Assembly: GCF_000192575.1 (NCBI RefSeq)
Contig: NZ_GL876934.1
Coordinates: 199,124-252,138, forward strand
Direction of reading: 5' to 3'
DNA: 53,015 nt
Source: Novosphingobium nitrogenifigens DSM 19370
GTDB taxonomy: Bacteria; Pseudomonadota; Alphaproteobacteria; Sphingomonadales; Sphingomonadaceae
Part shown: positions 16,187-25,702 of the stretch, piece after piece
How positions within the stretch are numbered: the first letter of the stretch is position 1
Layout of the letters: every line of letters starts with the position of its first letter
Program-made: the position numbers and the translations under genes
Notes under the pieces: generated by a model
What the model was told of the DNA's origin: nothing
Database searches by the model: none
Seen by the model: the letters and a program-made list of their open reading frames with translations, nothing else

Positions 16187-17785
16187 TCATGCCGCCGGCT
16201 GCTTGCGGAAGAGCACGCGGTCTTCCGGTCCGAAAACGACGCGCCACAGGACGAAGCAATAGACGCCCAGGATGGCAGGGATGCCCAGCGCGATTTCCAC
16301 CCATTCGGGAAACAGTCGCGCCAATCCCCCGACCAGCGCCGCCGGGACAACCGCCCGGATCAACGTCCAACGCCAGTTGTTGATCGGTTCGGCCACGATC
16401 CGCGACAACAGCCGCGCCTTGAGCAGTGAACTGGTCCCGAGCGACAGGGTCATGGCAATAGCCGCCAGCGCCGTTTGCACATTGGCGTCGAAACCGAGAT
16501 TGCGAGCCCCGAGGATGAGCCCGAAGGTCAGGCCTCCCTGCAAGGCAATCGTGCCCAGGCTGATCCACAGATTGCGCATCCGGGCGACATAGATCAGCGC
16601 CGCTTCGCTCACGACCGCGGTCGCCGCAACCACTTCGGCGGCCAGCAGGAAGAACAGCGCCGGGGTCCCGCCGACGAAAGCCGGACCACCCAGCCCCATC
16701 AGCGCCGTCCCGGGAATGGCAAGCGCCAGGGCAATGCCCGCCTGTGCCGCCGTGATCCAGAAGCCGACCTGGCACACTTGCGCCGCGATCGCGGGCATGT
16801 TGCCGTTCATCACGTTGCGTGTGATCACCGGCCCGAGCACGGGTTCGAAACTGGTCTTCAGCTTCTGCGGCAACGAGGCGAACTGCTGGGCGAAGTAATA
16901 GATCCCGAGCGGGGCTTCACCGATGAAGAAACGCAGGAGGAACACGTCGATCTTGCGCGTGCCCCATTCGACCGCGTCGGCCCCGGCGAGCGGCATGTTG
17001 ACCACGGCAAGGCGCAAGAGTTGCAAGGGACGCGGCCGCCAACGCCGGGGAAGACCGTACATCCGCACCAGCGCATGGAGAGCAACTGCCGTCGCCGCCA
17101 CTGTCGAGGCGAGATAGGACAAGGCGAGCCCGCCCTCGGGATAGACGAAATAGAGCCCCCCCGCCGTCAGCGACAAAGTCCACGGCTCGACCACGGCGCG
17201 CGCGCGGACGGTCGTTGCCACGTCGAACCGGAACGCCAGCGCCGCCAGCGCTAGGTCGCCGACCGCCATGGCCCAGACCGAGAGTACCAGCAGGCGTTCC
17301 GCCTCGCTGAAGTTCCCCTTGGGATACATGGATTCAGGGAAAAGCCAGATCAGGAGCGACATCGCGCCCGCAAGCAGGGTCGTCACCAGAAGCGCATCGG
17401 CAACGACATTGGCCGCCGCCCCTTCGACACGGCTCGACGGCGTGGTCTGGTCCCCGTCGGGCCAGGCGATTTCGGCCAGACGCTGTGCCAGACCGCGCTT
17501 TTGCCCCAATGTCGCCAATTGCCCGGCGAATTCGACCATGACCACGGCCGACGCGAAACGGCCCATGGCGCTCGCCCCGTAAAGGCGGCTCGCGAAAAAC
17601 AGGAACGGCACGCGCGCGACAAGCCGGGCGAGAAACCCGAAGAAATTGGTCCGCCCGCCTTTGGCCAGCGCAGCGACATCGCCCTCGTCGGTCTTCACCG
17701 GCCGGGACTCAGGCGCCGCTTCGGCAACCGCGAGATCGAGATCGGAGGAAAGTGCCTTAGCCAAGGCTATCTTCTCCCCCCGCAT
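16187..17785 (-). CDS. polysaccharide/lipopolysaccharide flippase (MATE/Wzx-like)
   Basis: About 532 residues with a dozen or more hydrophobic segments and the overall pattern of MOP-superfamily polysaccharide exporters, for example FFGFLARLVARVPFLFFASRLYGASAMGRF as the first amphipathic/helical region and FFIGEAPLGIYYFAQQFASLPQKL in the middle. It would flip a lipid-linked glycan across the inner membrane. The start is uncertain: ATG at 17785 overlaps gpsA by 29 bp, while TTG at 17764 has a GGGGAG site and a shorter overlap. No glycosyltransferases lie nearby, so the glycan is unknown. Confidence 0.78.
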   Translation of the reverse strand: MRGEKIALAKALSSDLDLAVAEAAPESRPVKTDEGDVAALAKGGRTNFFGFLARLVARVPFLFFASRLYGASAMGRFASAVVMVEFAGQLATLGQKRGLAQRLAEIAWPDGDQTTPSSRVEGAAANVVADALLVTTLLAGAMSLLIWLFPESMYPKGNFSEAERLLVLSVWAMAVGDLALAALAFRFDVATTVRARAVVEPWTLSLTAGGLYFVYPEGGLALSYLASTVAATAVALHALVRMYGLPRRWRPRPLQLLRLAVVNMPLAGADAVEWGTRKIDVFLLRFFIGEAPLGIYYFAQQFASLPQKLKTSFEPVLGPVITRNVMNGNMPAIAAQVCQVGFWITAAQAGIALALAIPGTALMGLGGPAFVGGTPALFFLLAAEVVAATAVVSEAALIYVARMRNLWISLGTIALQGGLTFGLILGARNLGFDANVQTALAAIAMTLSLGTSSLLKARLLSRIVAEPINNWRWTLIRAVVPAALVGGLARLFPEWVEIALGIPAILGVYCFVLWRVVFGPEDRVLFRKQPAA

Positions 17786-18797
17786 ACGGAACGCCCGCTT
17801 CGACTTCGGCCCGCAGCGGACGCGCAAGCAGGGTATCGACGATTGCACGAGCCGGAACCCGATCGGATACCAGGGCCGCCACCGCTTCGGCGATCGGCAT
17901 GGCAATGCCCCGTTCCCGTGCCATTCCAGCCAGGACAGGCGCTGTAAAAGCGCCTTCGGCCACCGTCCGACGATCGCCAAGCAGGGCTGCTGCACTTCCT
18001 CCCTCGCCCAAGGCCTTGCCCAATGTGAAATTGCGGCTGGCCGTCGAGGTACAAGTCAGAACGAGGTCTCCCAGCCCGGAAAGGCCGCTCAAGGTTTCAG
18101 CCTGCGCGCCCATGGCAACGCCGAAGCGGACCATTTCGGCATGGCCCCGCCCGATCAGCGCGGCACGGGCATTCTGCCCCAGGCGCAGCCCTTCGACGAC
18201 ACCGCACGCCACGGCGAGCACATTCTTGACCGCGCCGCCGATTTCCGCCCCGATCACATCGCGCGAGAAATAGGGGCGAAACGCCGGGCGGGCGATGACC
18301 GGGGACAACCGCTGCCACTGCGTCTCGCCATCGCTGCATGCCAGCGTGACCGCGGTCGGAAGCCCGGCTGCGACTTCATGCGCGAACGTCGGCCCCGACA
18401 GGACCGCAAGCGCGGCGCCCGGCACGACCGCGCGGGCGACATCGGCCATCATCCGTTCGGTGCCAGCCTCGATCCCCTTGGAACAGAGCACCAGATCGCC
18501 GGAAAAGCCCGCAAGTCCGGCAAGGACAGTGCCCATGTGCTGCGCAGGAGTGACCACCAGCACCGTCGCAAGCCCGGAAAGCTCGTCGAGATCATTGGTC
18601 GCGCGGATCGTGGGATGGAGCGCGATACCCGGAAGATAGGGCGTATTGACCCGATCGGCGTTGATTGCCGCAACGAGCTCCGCCTCGCGCGCCCACAGCA
18701 GCACAGTCCGCCCGTCGCTCGCCAGCATCTGCGCGAGCGCGGTGCCCCAGGCTCCCGCACCGATCACGCCGACCGTGGAAAGCGGGCCCTCGCTCAT
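17757..18797 (-). CDS. gpsA: NAD(P)-dependent glycerol-3-phosphate dehydrogenase
   Basis: A 346-residue cytosolic enzyme making sn-glycerol-3-phosphate for phospholipids. The N-terminal Rossmann motif is [14 protein letters not shown]; conserved later blocks are [20 protein letters not shown] and the catalytic-lysine region [17 protein letters not shown], followed by [14 protein letters not shown]. Its ATG overlaps the tsaD stop codon by four bases (ATGA), so the two are translationally coupled. The C-terminal codons overlap the start of the flippase gene. Confidence 0.95.
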   Translation of the reverse strand: MSEGPLSTVGVIGAGAWGTALAQMLASDGRTVLLWAREAELVAAINADRVNTPYLPGIALHPTIRATNDLDELSGLATVLVVTPAQHMGTVLAGLAGFSGDLVLCSKGIEAGTERMMADVARAVVPGAALAVLSGPTFAHEVAAGLPTAVTLACSDGETQWQRLSPVIARPAFRPYFSRDVIGAEIGGAVKNVLAVACGVVEGLRLGQNARAALIGRGHAEMVRFGVAMGAQAETLSGLSGLGDLVLTCTSTASRNFTLGKALGEGGSAAALLGDRRTVAEGAFTAPVLAGMARERGIAMPIAEAVAALVSDRVPARAIVDTLLARPLRAEVEAGVPYAGGEDSLG

Positions 18798-19843
18798 GCC
18801 TTCACCCCGGCGCCGCGCACCGGCTGCGCATCGGCATCGAGCGGCCAGCGCGGACGCGCCGCGACATCGAGCGGATCGACCTGCCCCCGCGCGAAACGCT
18901 CAGCGCCCGCCCAGCCGATCATGGCGGCATTGTCGGTGCACAGGCGCGGCGGCGGCGCCACCAGCCGCAGCCCCGACTTGCCCGCCAGCGTTTCAAGTGC
19001 CGCCCGCAAGCTCTGATTGGCGGCAACGCCTCCGGCCACGACCAGCGCATTGACCGGCCCGCAAGCCTCGAGCGCGATGCGCGTGCGGTCGATGATGCAA
19101 TCGAGCGCGGCCTGCTGGAACGAGGCGGCAAGGTCGGCGGGCTGATAAAGCCCCGATTCGTAAGCGCGCAGAACCGCGCTTTTCAGGCCCGCGAACGAGA
19201 AGTGCGGTTCGCCGCTTCCGACCAGCGGACGCGGCAGCGGCACGGCGCGGGGATTGCCCTCGCGCGACAGCCGCTCGACCGCAGGGCCTCCGGGATAACC
19301 GAGCCCGAGGATCTTGGCGGTCTTGTCGAAAGCCTCGCCCAAAGCGTCGTCGATCGTGGTCGCAAGGCGGCGATAATCGCCCAGCCCGCGCACTTCGAGA
19401 ATCTGGCAATGCCCGCCCGACACGAGCAGAAGGAGATAGGGATAGGCCAGATCGGGATCGGCAAGGCGTGGCGAAAGCGCGTGGCCTTCCAGATGGTTGA
19501 TCGCCAGGAGCGGCTTGTTCGCGGCCATTGCCAGGGCCTTGCCGGTCACGAGCCCGACCATGACCCCGCCGATCAGCCCCGGCCCCGCCGTCGCCGCGAT
19601 TGCATCGACATCGTCCAGCCCGAGCCCCGCGTCGGCAAGCGTCGCGGCAACCATCGGCGCGATCACTTCGACATGGGCGCGGGCCGCGATTTCGGGAACG
19701 ACCCCGCCATAAGGACGGTGTTCGGCATCCTGCGAGGCGATCCGCTGCGCGACGATACGCGACTCCAGCGTAGCGCCGGTGTCGTCGATCACCGCGACTG
19801 CGGTTTCGTCACAAGAGGATTCGATGCCGAGGATCAGAGCCAT
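18794..19843 (-). CDS. tsaD: tRNA N6-adenosine threonylcarbamoyltransferase
   Basis: A 349-residue ASKHA-fold protein that transfers threonylcarbamoyl to A37 of ANN-decoding tRNAs. Seen are the N-terminal [11 protein letters not shown], the metal-binding HLEGH (His117, His121), GLVTGKALA and the C-terminal [12 protein letters not shown]. The ATG at 19843 gives the family length; the frame is open far upstream across hemC but with no similarity. It overlaps gpsA by four bases and is divergent from hemC with only 45 bp between starts. Confidence 0.96.
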   Translation of the reverse strand: MALILGIESSCDETAVAVIDDTGATLESRIVAQRIASQDAEHRPYGGVVPEIAARAHVEVIAPMVAATLADAGLGLDDVDAIAATAGPGLIGGVMVGLVTGKALAMAANKPLLAINHLEGHALSPRLADPDLAYPYLLLLVSGGHCQILEVRGLGDYRRLATTIDDALGEAFDKTAKILGLGYPGGPAVERLSREGNPRAVPLPRPLVGSGEPHFSFAGLKSAVLRAYESGLYQPADLAASFQQAALDCIIDRTRIALEACGPVNALVVAGGVAANQSLRAALETLAGKSGLRLVAPPPRLCTDNAAMIGWAGAERFARGQVDPLDVAARPRWPLDADAQPVRGAGVKA

Positions 19844-19888
19844 GGGGAGCTTTCCCTTAGAGATAATCCCGGTTACGGCAAGCGGTGC

Positions 19889-20884
19889 ATGACTGAACCC
19901 GTAACGTCCTCGACGATGAGCACCCTTCGCGCAACACCTGTCCCGGCCCGCCCTTTGCGCCTCGGCACGCGGCAGTCGCCTCTGGCCATGGCACAGGCCG
20001 AAGAAACCCGCGCCCGGCTCTGTGCCGCACATGGCTGGCCGGTCGATGCGGTCGAACTCGTGCCGGTGGTCGCGAGCGGCGACCGCATTCAGGATCGCCC
20101 GCTTGCCGAAATCGGCGGCAAGGCCTTGTGGACAAAGGAACTCGACGCCTGGCTCGCCGAAGGGACGATCGATGCCGCCGTCCATTCGATGAAAGATGTC
20201 GAGACGCTCCGGCCCGAGACCCTGACCATCGCCGCCGTCCTGCCGCGCGCGGATGTGCGCGACGTTCTGGTCGGCGCAGCTTCGGTCGCGGACATTCCGA
20301 CCGGCGCCCGCGTCGGCACCAGTGCACCCCGCCGCGCCGCGCAAATGCTCCATGCCCGCCCCGACCTTACCGTCGTCTCGTTTCGCGGCAATGTGGCGAC
20401 CCGGCTCGGCAAGCTCGAACGGGGTGAAGCGGATGTGACCCTGCTCGCGGCTGCCGGCCTCGTTCGCCTCGGCGAAACCGGGATCGGCACCCCACTCGAT
20501 GCGGAGACCTGGCTCCCGGCCCCGGCACAAGGGGCGATCGGCATCGAATGCCTTGCCGCGCGTGCCGATCTCCTATCGCTGTTTGCCGCCATCGACGACG
20601 CGCCCACCCATGCCGCGATCCGCGCCGAACGTGCACTGCTGACCGGTCTTGGCGGCACTTGCCACAGCCCGATCGCAGTGCTGACCCGCCCTGAAGGCGA
20701 CACCGAGCTGTTCCTGCGTGCCGCCTTGTTCAGCCCGGATGGCGCCCATCGAGTCGAGGCTTCAGCGACTTTCCCGATGACCGAGCCGGGCCATGCGCAG
20801 GCTCTTGCCCTGCGTCTGCTCGCCGATGCGCCCGAAGCGATCCGCGTCCATTTCGATGGGGGTGTGGCCGGAGACATCGCCTGA
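19889..20884 (+). CDS. hemC: porphobilinogen deaminase (hydroxymethylbilane synthase)
   Basis: A 331-residue haem-pathway enzyme that polymerises four porphobilinogens. It shows [15 protein letters not shown], the catalytic aspartate in VHSMKD (Asp103), the arginine-rich [12 protein letters not shown] and the dipyrromethane-anchoring cysteine in [10 protein letters not shown] (Cys258). Alternative start: ATG at 19916, nine codons in, still before the conserved part. Its TGA shares a base with the hemD ATG, so the two are coupled. Confidence 0.95.
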   Translation: MTEPVTSSTMSTLRATPVPARPLRLGTRQSPLAMAQAEETRARLCAAHGWPVDAVELVPVVASGDRIQDRPLAEIGGKALWTKELDAWLAEGTIDAAVHSMKDVETLRPETLTIAAVLPRADVRDVLVGAASVADIPTGARVGTSAPRRAAQMLHARPDLTVVSFRGNVATRLGKLERGEADVTLLAAAGLVRLGETGIGTPLDAETWLPAPAQGAIGIECLAARADLLSLFAAIDDAPTHAAIRAERALLTGLGGTCHSPIAVLTRPEGDTELFLRAALFSPDGAHRVEASATFPMTEPGHAQALALRLLADAPEAIRVHFDGGVAGDIA

Positions 20885-21579
20885 TGCCGCAGCGCCCGGT
20901 GCTGGTGCTTCGGCCCGAGCCGGGCAATGCGTCGACAGTCGCGGCCCTGCACGAAGCGGGGATCGAGGCCTGCGCCGCGCCGCTCTTTGCCTATGCGCCA
21001 CGCGTCTGGTCGCTGCCGGACAGGGATGAGGACGGGGAATGGCGCGGTCTCCTCGCCGGAAGCGCGGCGATCTTCCGCCATGGCGGACCGCTCCTGTCGA
21101 CACTGACCCATGTACCGGTCCACGCGGTCGGCGCCTCGACGGCTGCCGCCGCACGCAAGGCGGGGTTCACGGTGGCACAGACCGGCAGCGGCGGACTGCA
21201 ACGTCTGGTCGCCGATCTTGCGCCGGGGCGCTACCTGCGCCCTTGCGGCGAGGCGCATGTCGCACTGTCTCCCCCATCCGGCGTCACGGTTCTCGACCGC
21301 ATCGTCTATGCTGCCAAGCCGCGGCCGCTTTCCGACCGGGCCGAGGTGACCTTGCGTGCCGGGCCCACGCTGGCCCTGCTCCATTCGGGCGAGGCCGCGC
21401 GCCATTTCCGGGCCGAATGCCTCGCCCGCGCCATCCCCTTGTCCCGAGTCGCCCTCGCCTGTCTTGCCCCCCGCATTGCGGCATCCGCCGGTGAGGGTTG
21501 GGAAACGATCGAGACCGCCCAAAGTCCCCATGAGGAAGCTTTGCTTTCCTTGGCACGCCAAATGTGCCAGACAGTGTGA
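20884..21579 (+). CDS. hemD: uroporphyrinogen-III synthase
   Basis: A 231-residue protein. HemD is poorly conserved, and the assignment rests on the start overlapping hemC (TGATG), the length and family-like patches: LVLRPEPGNASTVAALHEAGIEACAAPLF near the start, then VHAVGASTAAAARKAGF and LLHSGEAARHF. It closes and inverts hydroxymethylbilane to uroporphyrinogen III. It is followed after 33 bp by the mitofilin-like gene, a conserved alphaproteobacterial order. Confidence 0.88.
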   Translation: MPQRPVLVLRPEPGNASTVAALHEAGIEACAAPLFAYAPRVWSLPDRDEDGEWRGLLAGSAAIFRHGGPLLSTLTHVPVHAVGASTAAAARKAGFTVAQTGSGGLQRLVADLAPGRYLRPCGEAHVALSPPSGVTVLDRIVYAAKPRPLSDRAEVTLRAGPTLALLHSGEAARHFRAECLARAIPLSRVALACLAPRIAASAGEGWETIETAQSPHEEALLSLARQMCQTV

Positions 21580-21612
21580 CCTCGGGGCCACTTACAAAGC
21601 GAAAACGCACGC

Positions 21613-22581
21613 ATGCAGGACATGACTTTCGGCCAAGGAGCCGACTCGCGGCGCATGCGGCGGGGCTCCGGGCGCGGTATTGCAGCCCTTGCAGCAGCCC
21701 TCCTTTTGGCAGGTATGGGCGGTGCTGCGTGGTACGGCTGGCAGGCGGGATGGTTGCACGGACCGCTGCCGCTGAGTGAAGCGAGCCCGAGCGCAAGCCC
21801 GAGCGCGACGACGGCCGCCCTTGCCGCACAAGGCAATCTGATCGCGACCAATGCGGCCTTGGCCGACGCGACCGCGCGCCTCGCCTCGTTGCAACAGCGT
21901 CTGGCTGAACTCAATCAGCAGGCCATCGCCGCTTCGGGACAGGCCTCGCGTGCCGAAGCCCTGCTGGTCGCCTTTGCCGTGCGCCGCGCCATCGAACGCG
22001 GACAGCCGCTCGGCTATCTCGAAACCTCGATGCGCATCCGCTTCGGCGAGAGCCAGCCCAAGGCCGTCGACCAGATCGTTGCCGCAGCCCAGAAACCGGT
22101 CACGCTGGCGCAGTTGTCCGAGGAATTCACGACGATCGCCCCACGCCTGACCGGAGGCCCCGCCAACGAGAGCACGTGGGACTGGATGATGCGGCAAGTC
22201 GGCGGCCTGTTCGTCGTTCACCACGACGACATGCCCTCGCCCGCACCTGAAAGCCGCATTGCCCGCGCCCGCACAGCACTGGCCGGGCAGCGCGTCGATC
22301 TTGCCATTGCCGAGATCGAACACCTTCCGGGCAAGGATGTCGCTGCCGAATGGCTGGGCCACGCCCACGAATGGGTGGCAACGCAACGGGCGCTCGACCA
22401 GATCGAAAGCACCGCGCTCTCCACGCCGACCGTCGCCCCGCTGGCGACGCCCCCGGCCGATGTGACATCGCCCGACGGGACATCACCCGACGCGACGGCC
22501 TCCGATGCGCCCGAAGGCAGCGCGTCACCTGCGCCCGCGGCGAGCGCATCGCCCGCCCCGAAAGGCCCGACCAAACCCTGA
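21613..22581 (+). CDS. mitofilin/Mic60-like inner-membrane protein
   Basis: A 322-residue protein with a single N-terminal membrane helix (about residues 22-45), a Ser/Pro/Ala-rich spacer and a helical coiled-coil segment (ATNAALADATARLASLQQRLAELNQQ in segments). A mitofilin-like C-terminal part is followed by a disordered Pro/Ser/Ala tail. Alphaproteobacterial Mic60 homologues sit next to hemC/hemD and shape intracytoplasmic membranes in phototrophs; this bacterium shows no phototrophy genes here. The family call rests on gene order plus architecture rather than a single motif. Confidence 0.78.
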   Translation: MQDMTFGQGADSRRMRRGSGRGIAALAAALLLAGMGGAAWYGWQAGWLHGPLPLSEASPSASPSATTAALAAQGNLIATNAALADATARLASLQQRLAELNQQAIAASGQASRAEALLVAFAVRRAIERGQPLGYLETSMRIRFGESQPKAVDQIVAAAQKPVTLAQLSEEFTTIAPRLTGGPANESTWDWMMRQVGGLFVVHHDDMPSPAPESRIARARTALAGQRVDLAIAEIEHLPGKDVAAEWLGHAHEWVATQRALDQIESTALSTPTVAPLATPPADVTSPDGTSPDATASDAPEGSASPAPAASASPAPKGPTKP

Positions 22582-22588
22582 AGAATAA

Positions 22589-22611
22589 GGCCCCGACCGA
22601 CGGTCAGGGCC
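22589..22611 (+). terminator. hairpin between convergent mitofilin-like and ubiH-like genes
   Basis: GGCCC-C-GACC / GGTC-A-GGGCC stem with a GAC loop and one C-A mismatch, seven bases after the mitofilin stop. There is no long T run after it, so it is a moderate terminator candidate. Confidence 0.5.
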
Positions 22612-22642
22612 CGAACGGTCGTTTCAGACCTGCAACGTTATT

Positions 22643-23863
22643 TCAGGCCTGCAACAGGGCGGGAAGTTTCCCGCTCATGCCGCGCGCCTCGTCCATGAAG
22701 AAACGCTTGAGCGCGGGCATGCGCTGCACGCCCGCCATGCCGAGCCGACGCACCATCGAAGGCAGACGTCCGCGCATTCCGAACAGGCGCGTGAGCACGT
22801 CGGTCGCCCCCGACACCATGAACGTGTCGAGCGCGCGCCAGCGTTCGTAGCGCTTGAGCACTTGCGCATCACCCGGTTCGAGCCCCATGCGCATGCCTTC
22901 AGCCAGAACCTCGACCAGCGCGGCGACATCGCGCAAGCCCAGGTTGAGCCCCTGCCCGGCGATGGGGTGCATCCCGTGGGCAGCATCCCCGACGAGCGCA
23001 AGCCGCTGATCCACGACCTTGACCGTGTGATGGAAATTGAGCGGATAGGACGAACGCGCCGACGACAGGGCAAGCTCGCCGAAAATCCCGTTCATCCGCC
23101 GCGAGACTTCGCCAAGAAAAGCCTCGTCCGGAAGAGCCAGAGCCCCGGCCGCGTCCTTTTCCGATACCGTCCACACCAGCGCGGACCGGTGGCGCCCCTG
23201 CTCGTCGTCGAGCAAGGGCAGCAGCGCGAAAGGCCCGGCGGGATAGAAGATTTCCCACGCGACATTGCCGTGCGGCTTTTCATGCGTGAGCCCGGCAATG
23301 ATGGCGCGATGGTGATAGTCCCAGCGCGCAGGTGTGAAACCGGCTTCGTCGCGGGTAGGCGACCGGCGCCCTTCCGCCGCGACCAGCAGGCTGCCGCGCA
23401 AGAGGCGGCCGTCGTCCAGCGTGACCGAAACCCCGTGGGCGCCCCGTTCGCGCGCGGTGACGCGCGACTTGGGCAGGAACGTGATCGCACTTTCCCGCGA
23501 GGCGACATCGTACATGACCACGCGCAAATCGCGATTGGCGAACATCCGCCCCAGCGACCCGTCTCCCGCTTCGGGGCGGAAATCGATCCGCCCCGGCTTC
23601 ATCGCGTCGGTCACGGCAATGGCCTCGATCGGGCAGCCCTTGGGCTCCAGATCGTCGGCCATGCCCAGATTGGTGTAGAGATTCCAGCTCGCCGTCGAGA
23701 TCGCCGAGGCGCGCCCGTCGAAACCGTCCGCCGTCTGCGTCGCGGGATCGGAATTGTCGACGACGATCGAGGTGATCCCCTCGCGCGCAAGACCGATGGC
23801 CAATGTCATGCCGACAAGGCCACCGCCCAGAATGATGACGTCGCTGGAAAGACTATCGTTCAA
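22643..23863 (-). CDS. UbiH/UbiF/COQ6-family FAD-dependent hydroxylase
   Basis: A 406-residue flavoprotein monooxygenase of ubiquinone biosynthesis. Motifs seen are GxGxxG-type DVIILGGGLVGMTLAIGLA at the N-terminus, FDGRASAIS, the DG-like region LLVAAEGRRSP, and GDAAHGMHPIAGQGLNLGLRD, the second FAD signature. Which ring position it hydroxylates cannot be told. Its ATG overlaps the stop of the upstream phosphatase gene by four bases. Its last codons are echoed in a 16-bp imperfect direct repeat just beyond the stop. Confidence 0.9.
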   Translation of the reverse strand: MNDSLSSDVIILGGGLVGMTLAIGLAREGITSIVVDNSDPATQTADGFDGRASAISTASWNLYTNLGMADDLEPKGCPIEAIAVTDAMKPGRIDFRPEAGDGSLGRMFANRDLRVVMYDVASRESAITFLPKSRVTARERGAHGVSVTLDDGRLLRGSLLVAAEGRRSPTRDEAGFTPARWDYHHRAIIAGLTHEKPHGNVAWEIFYPAGPFALLPLLDDEQGRHRSALVWTVSEKDAAGALALPDEAFLGEVSRRMNGIFGELALSSARSSYPLNFHHTVKVVDQRLALVGDAAHGMHPIAGQGLNLGLRDVAALVEVLAEGMRMGLEPGDAQVLKRYERWRALDTFMVSGATDVLTRLFGMRGRLPSMVRRLGMAGVQRMPALKRFFMDEARGMSGKLPALLQA

Positions 23864-25533
23864 GGTTCAACTCCACAGGTCGTGTCCGGTCCCGCGTCGA
23901 GATCGAGGCAACGTCCGTCAAACGTGTTCGCCGGTAGCTTCAATCCTACCAGCGCCGCAAGTGTCGGTGCGATATCGACCGTTTCGACCGGGCTCGGCTG
24001 TTCGAAACCGGTCATGCCCTTACGCCAGAACAGCATCGGCACGCGGCGGTCATAATCCCACGGACTGCCGTGCGTGGCAACATAACCGGGGCCGGGTACC
24101 GGAAGCGCCACCACCGCGCGCTTGAGCAGGACGACGAAATCGCCCGAGCGCGGCGCATAGAACGACGCTCGCGCCCGTTCGATCAGGCTCCAGGTGTCGG
24201 GCGATCCCTTGGGCATGGGCGTCGCGGCAAGTTCCTCGGCGGTGAAGACCGCGGCCACTTGCGACCGGGCGAGAAGATCGGCTTTCGCGGCGGCCACCGC
24301 AGCGGTCTTTTGCGCGGCGGGCAGCCCCTTGCGCACCCAGAAGTCGCCAGCCGGACCGTCCGAGAGGAACAGCCCCTTGGCCTCGAGCCCGAGCGCAGGC
24401 GCGATCCGTTCGGAAAGGGCATCGGCGAGCAGCGCCTTGTCCGCCCGGGCAGCCTGCGGCAGAGCCTGCTGATTGAGTCGTTCGGGCATGTCGAAGCCGC
24501 CGTGATCGGCGGTCAGGACCACGGCATAATCGACCCCACGCCGGTCGAGTGCGGCAAAGAATTCGCCGAGCGCGCTGTCGAGCTGGTGCACCTGAATGCA
24601 CATCTCGCTGCCTTCGGTGCCATAGCCGTGGCCGATGAAGTCGTTCGCGGACAGGCTGATTGCCAGCATGTCGGGGGTCTTGCCCTGTCCCAGCTTCTGT
24701 TCGTCGACAAGCTTGGTTGCCAGATCGAGCACCGCCCGATCAAGCCGGGGCGACACGCGGAAGCCATTGGCATCGCCCGGCGACAAGGCGAACCGTCCAG
24801 TGCCGACAGTCACCGTCCCGGCCGTCACCGCCCGCTCGCGCGGCGCGCAATACCCGGGCAGGTCATAGGCAGGGGCCCCCGCCGCAATCACTTTGTCGAC
24901 CGCCTCGTTTTCCTCGATCGCCGTCTTGCCGAGGCTTGCCCCTTCAAGCGTCGTGAACCCCTTGCCCTTCCACCAATAGGCCTGATCGATCCGGTGCCCA
25001 CCCATCATCAGCGTGGCGCGGTCCTTGCCCGACACGGCGATATTGCGGCTGGTCGGCCAGGCGGCCTTGATCCGCTCGCCCAGCGTCGGGACCAGCAAGT
25101 GCCCGACCGAGGCAACGTAATCGCCGGCCACGGGAGCCGCGCGGGTTTCATCCTCGGCGCAATAGACCGTCTTCTTTGCCCGGGCGACCGACTGGTCGAT
25201 CCAGGTATTGGCAATGATCCCGGTATGGGCCGGACGCATCCCGGTCAGGATGGTCGAATGGCCGGGGCAGGTTTCGGTCGCTGCGTGCGACTGGAACCCG
25301 GCGGGGAACACCGCCCCGCTTGCCAGCCGGGCAAGACCGCCGGTGAATTGCGCACGATACTGTGCAAAGAGATCCGCGGAAAACTGATCGACCGCGATCG
25401 CAATCACCAGCCGGGGCGCATTGGCGGCGGGCGCTGCGGCAGGAGCCGGGCTGCCTGCCAGCGCGGGCTGGGAGAAAGGCATGGTTGCCCCGGCAAGAGC
25501 AAGGGCGAGCAAGGCGTTACGGGCAAGCGACAT
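23860..25533 (-). CDS. secreted alkaline phosphatase family protein (PafA-like)
   Basis: A 557-residue protein with a signal peptide (about residues 1-26, PALAG). The alkaline phosphatase superfamily core is visible: metal aspartate in AVDQF (Asp49), nucleophile region ATETCPGHST (Thr88 likely), GHGYG, the second metal site VVLTADHGGFD and a late YVATHG histidine. A threonine rather than serine nucleophile is typical of PafA-type enzymes, which are broad phosphomonoesterases not tied to Pho control. It overlaps the ubiH-like gene, an unexpected pairing with no obvious pathway link. Confidence 0.88.
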   Translation of the reverse strand: MSLARNALLALALAGATMPFSQPALAGSPAPAAAPAANAPRLVIAIAVDQFSADLFAQYRAQFTGGLARLASGAVFPAGFQSHAATETCPGHSTILTGMRPAHTGIIANTWIDQSVARAKKTVYCAEDETRAAPVAGDYVASVGHLLVPTLGERIKAAWPTSRNIAVSGKDRATLMMGGHRIDQAYWWKGKGFTTLEGASLGKTAIEENEAVDKVIAAGAPAYDLPGYCAPRERAVTAGTVTVGTGRFALSPGDANGFRVSPRLDRAVLDLATKLVDEQKLGQGKTPDMLAISLSANDFIGHGYGTEGSEMCIQVHQLDSALGEFFAALDRRGVDYAVVLTADHGGFDMPERLNQQALPQAARADKALLADALSERIAPALGLEAKGLFLSDGPAGDFWVRKGLPAAQKTAAVAAAKADLLARSQVAAVFTAEELAATPMPKGSPDTWSLIERARASFYAPRSGDFVVLLKRAVVALPVPGPGYVATHGSPWDYDRRVPMLFWRKGMTGFEQPSPVETVDIAPTLAALVGLKLPANTFDGRCLDLDAGPDTTCGVEP

Positions 25534-25702
25534 CGATCCTCGTACTCCAATCCAGAGGGGTCTGCTGGACTCGCATCGGCGGCCTTCCTATCTAGGCTGC
25601 TGATGGCCTCCGGAACGACGCGGTGCAAGGGGGGCTGCACCTTCGGTCCATCGACGGAACTCCATGCGCGACGCCCTTTTTCAAGAACATGGCCATTTCA
25701 CT

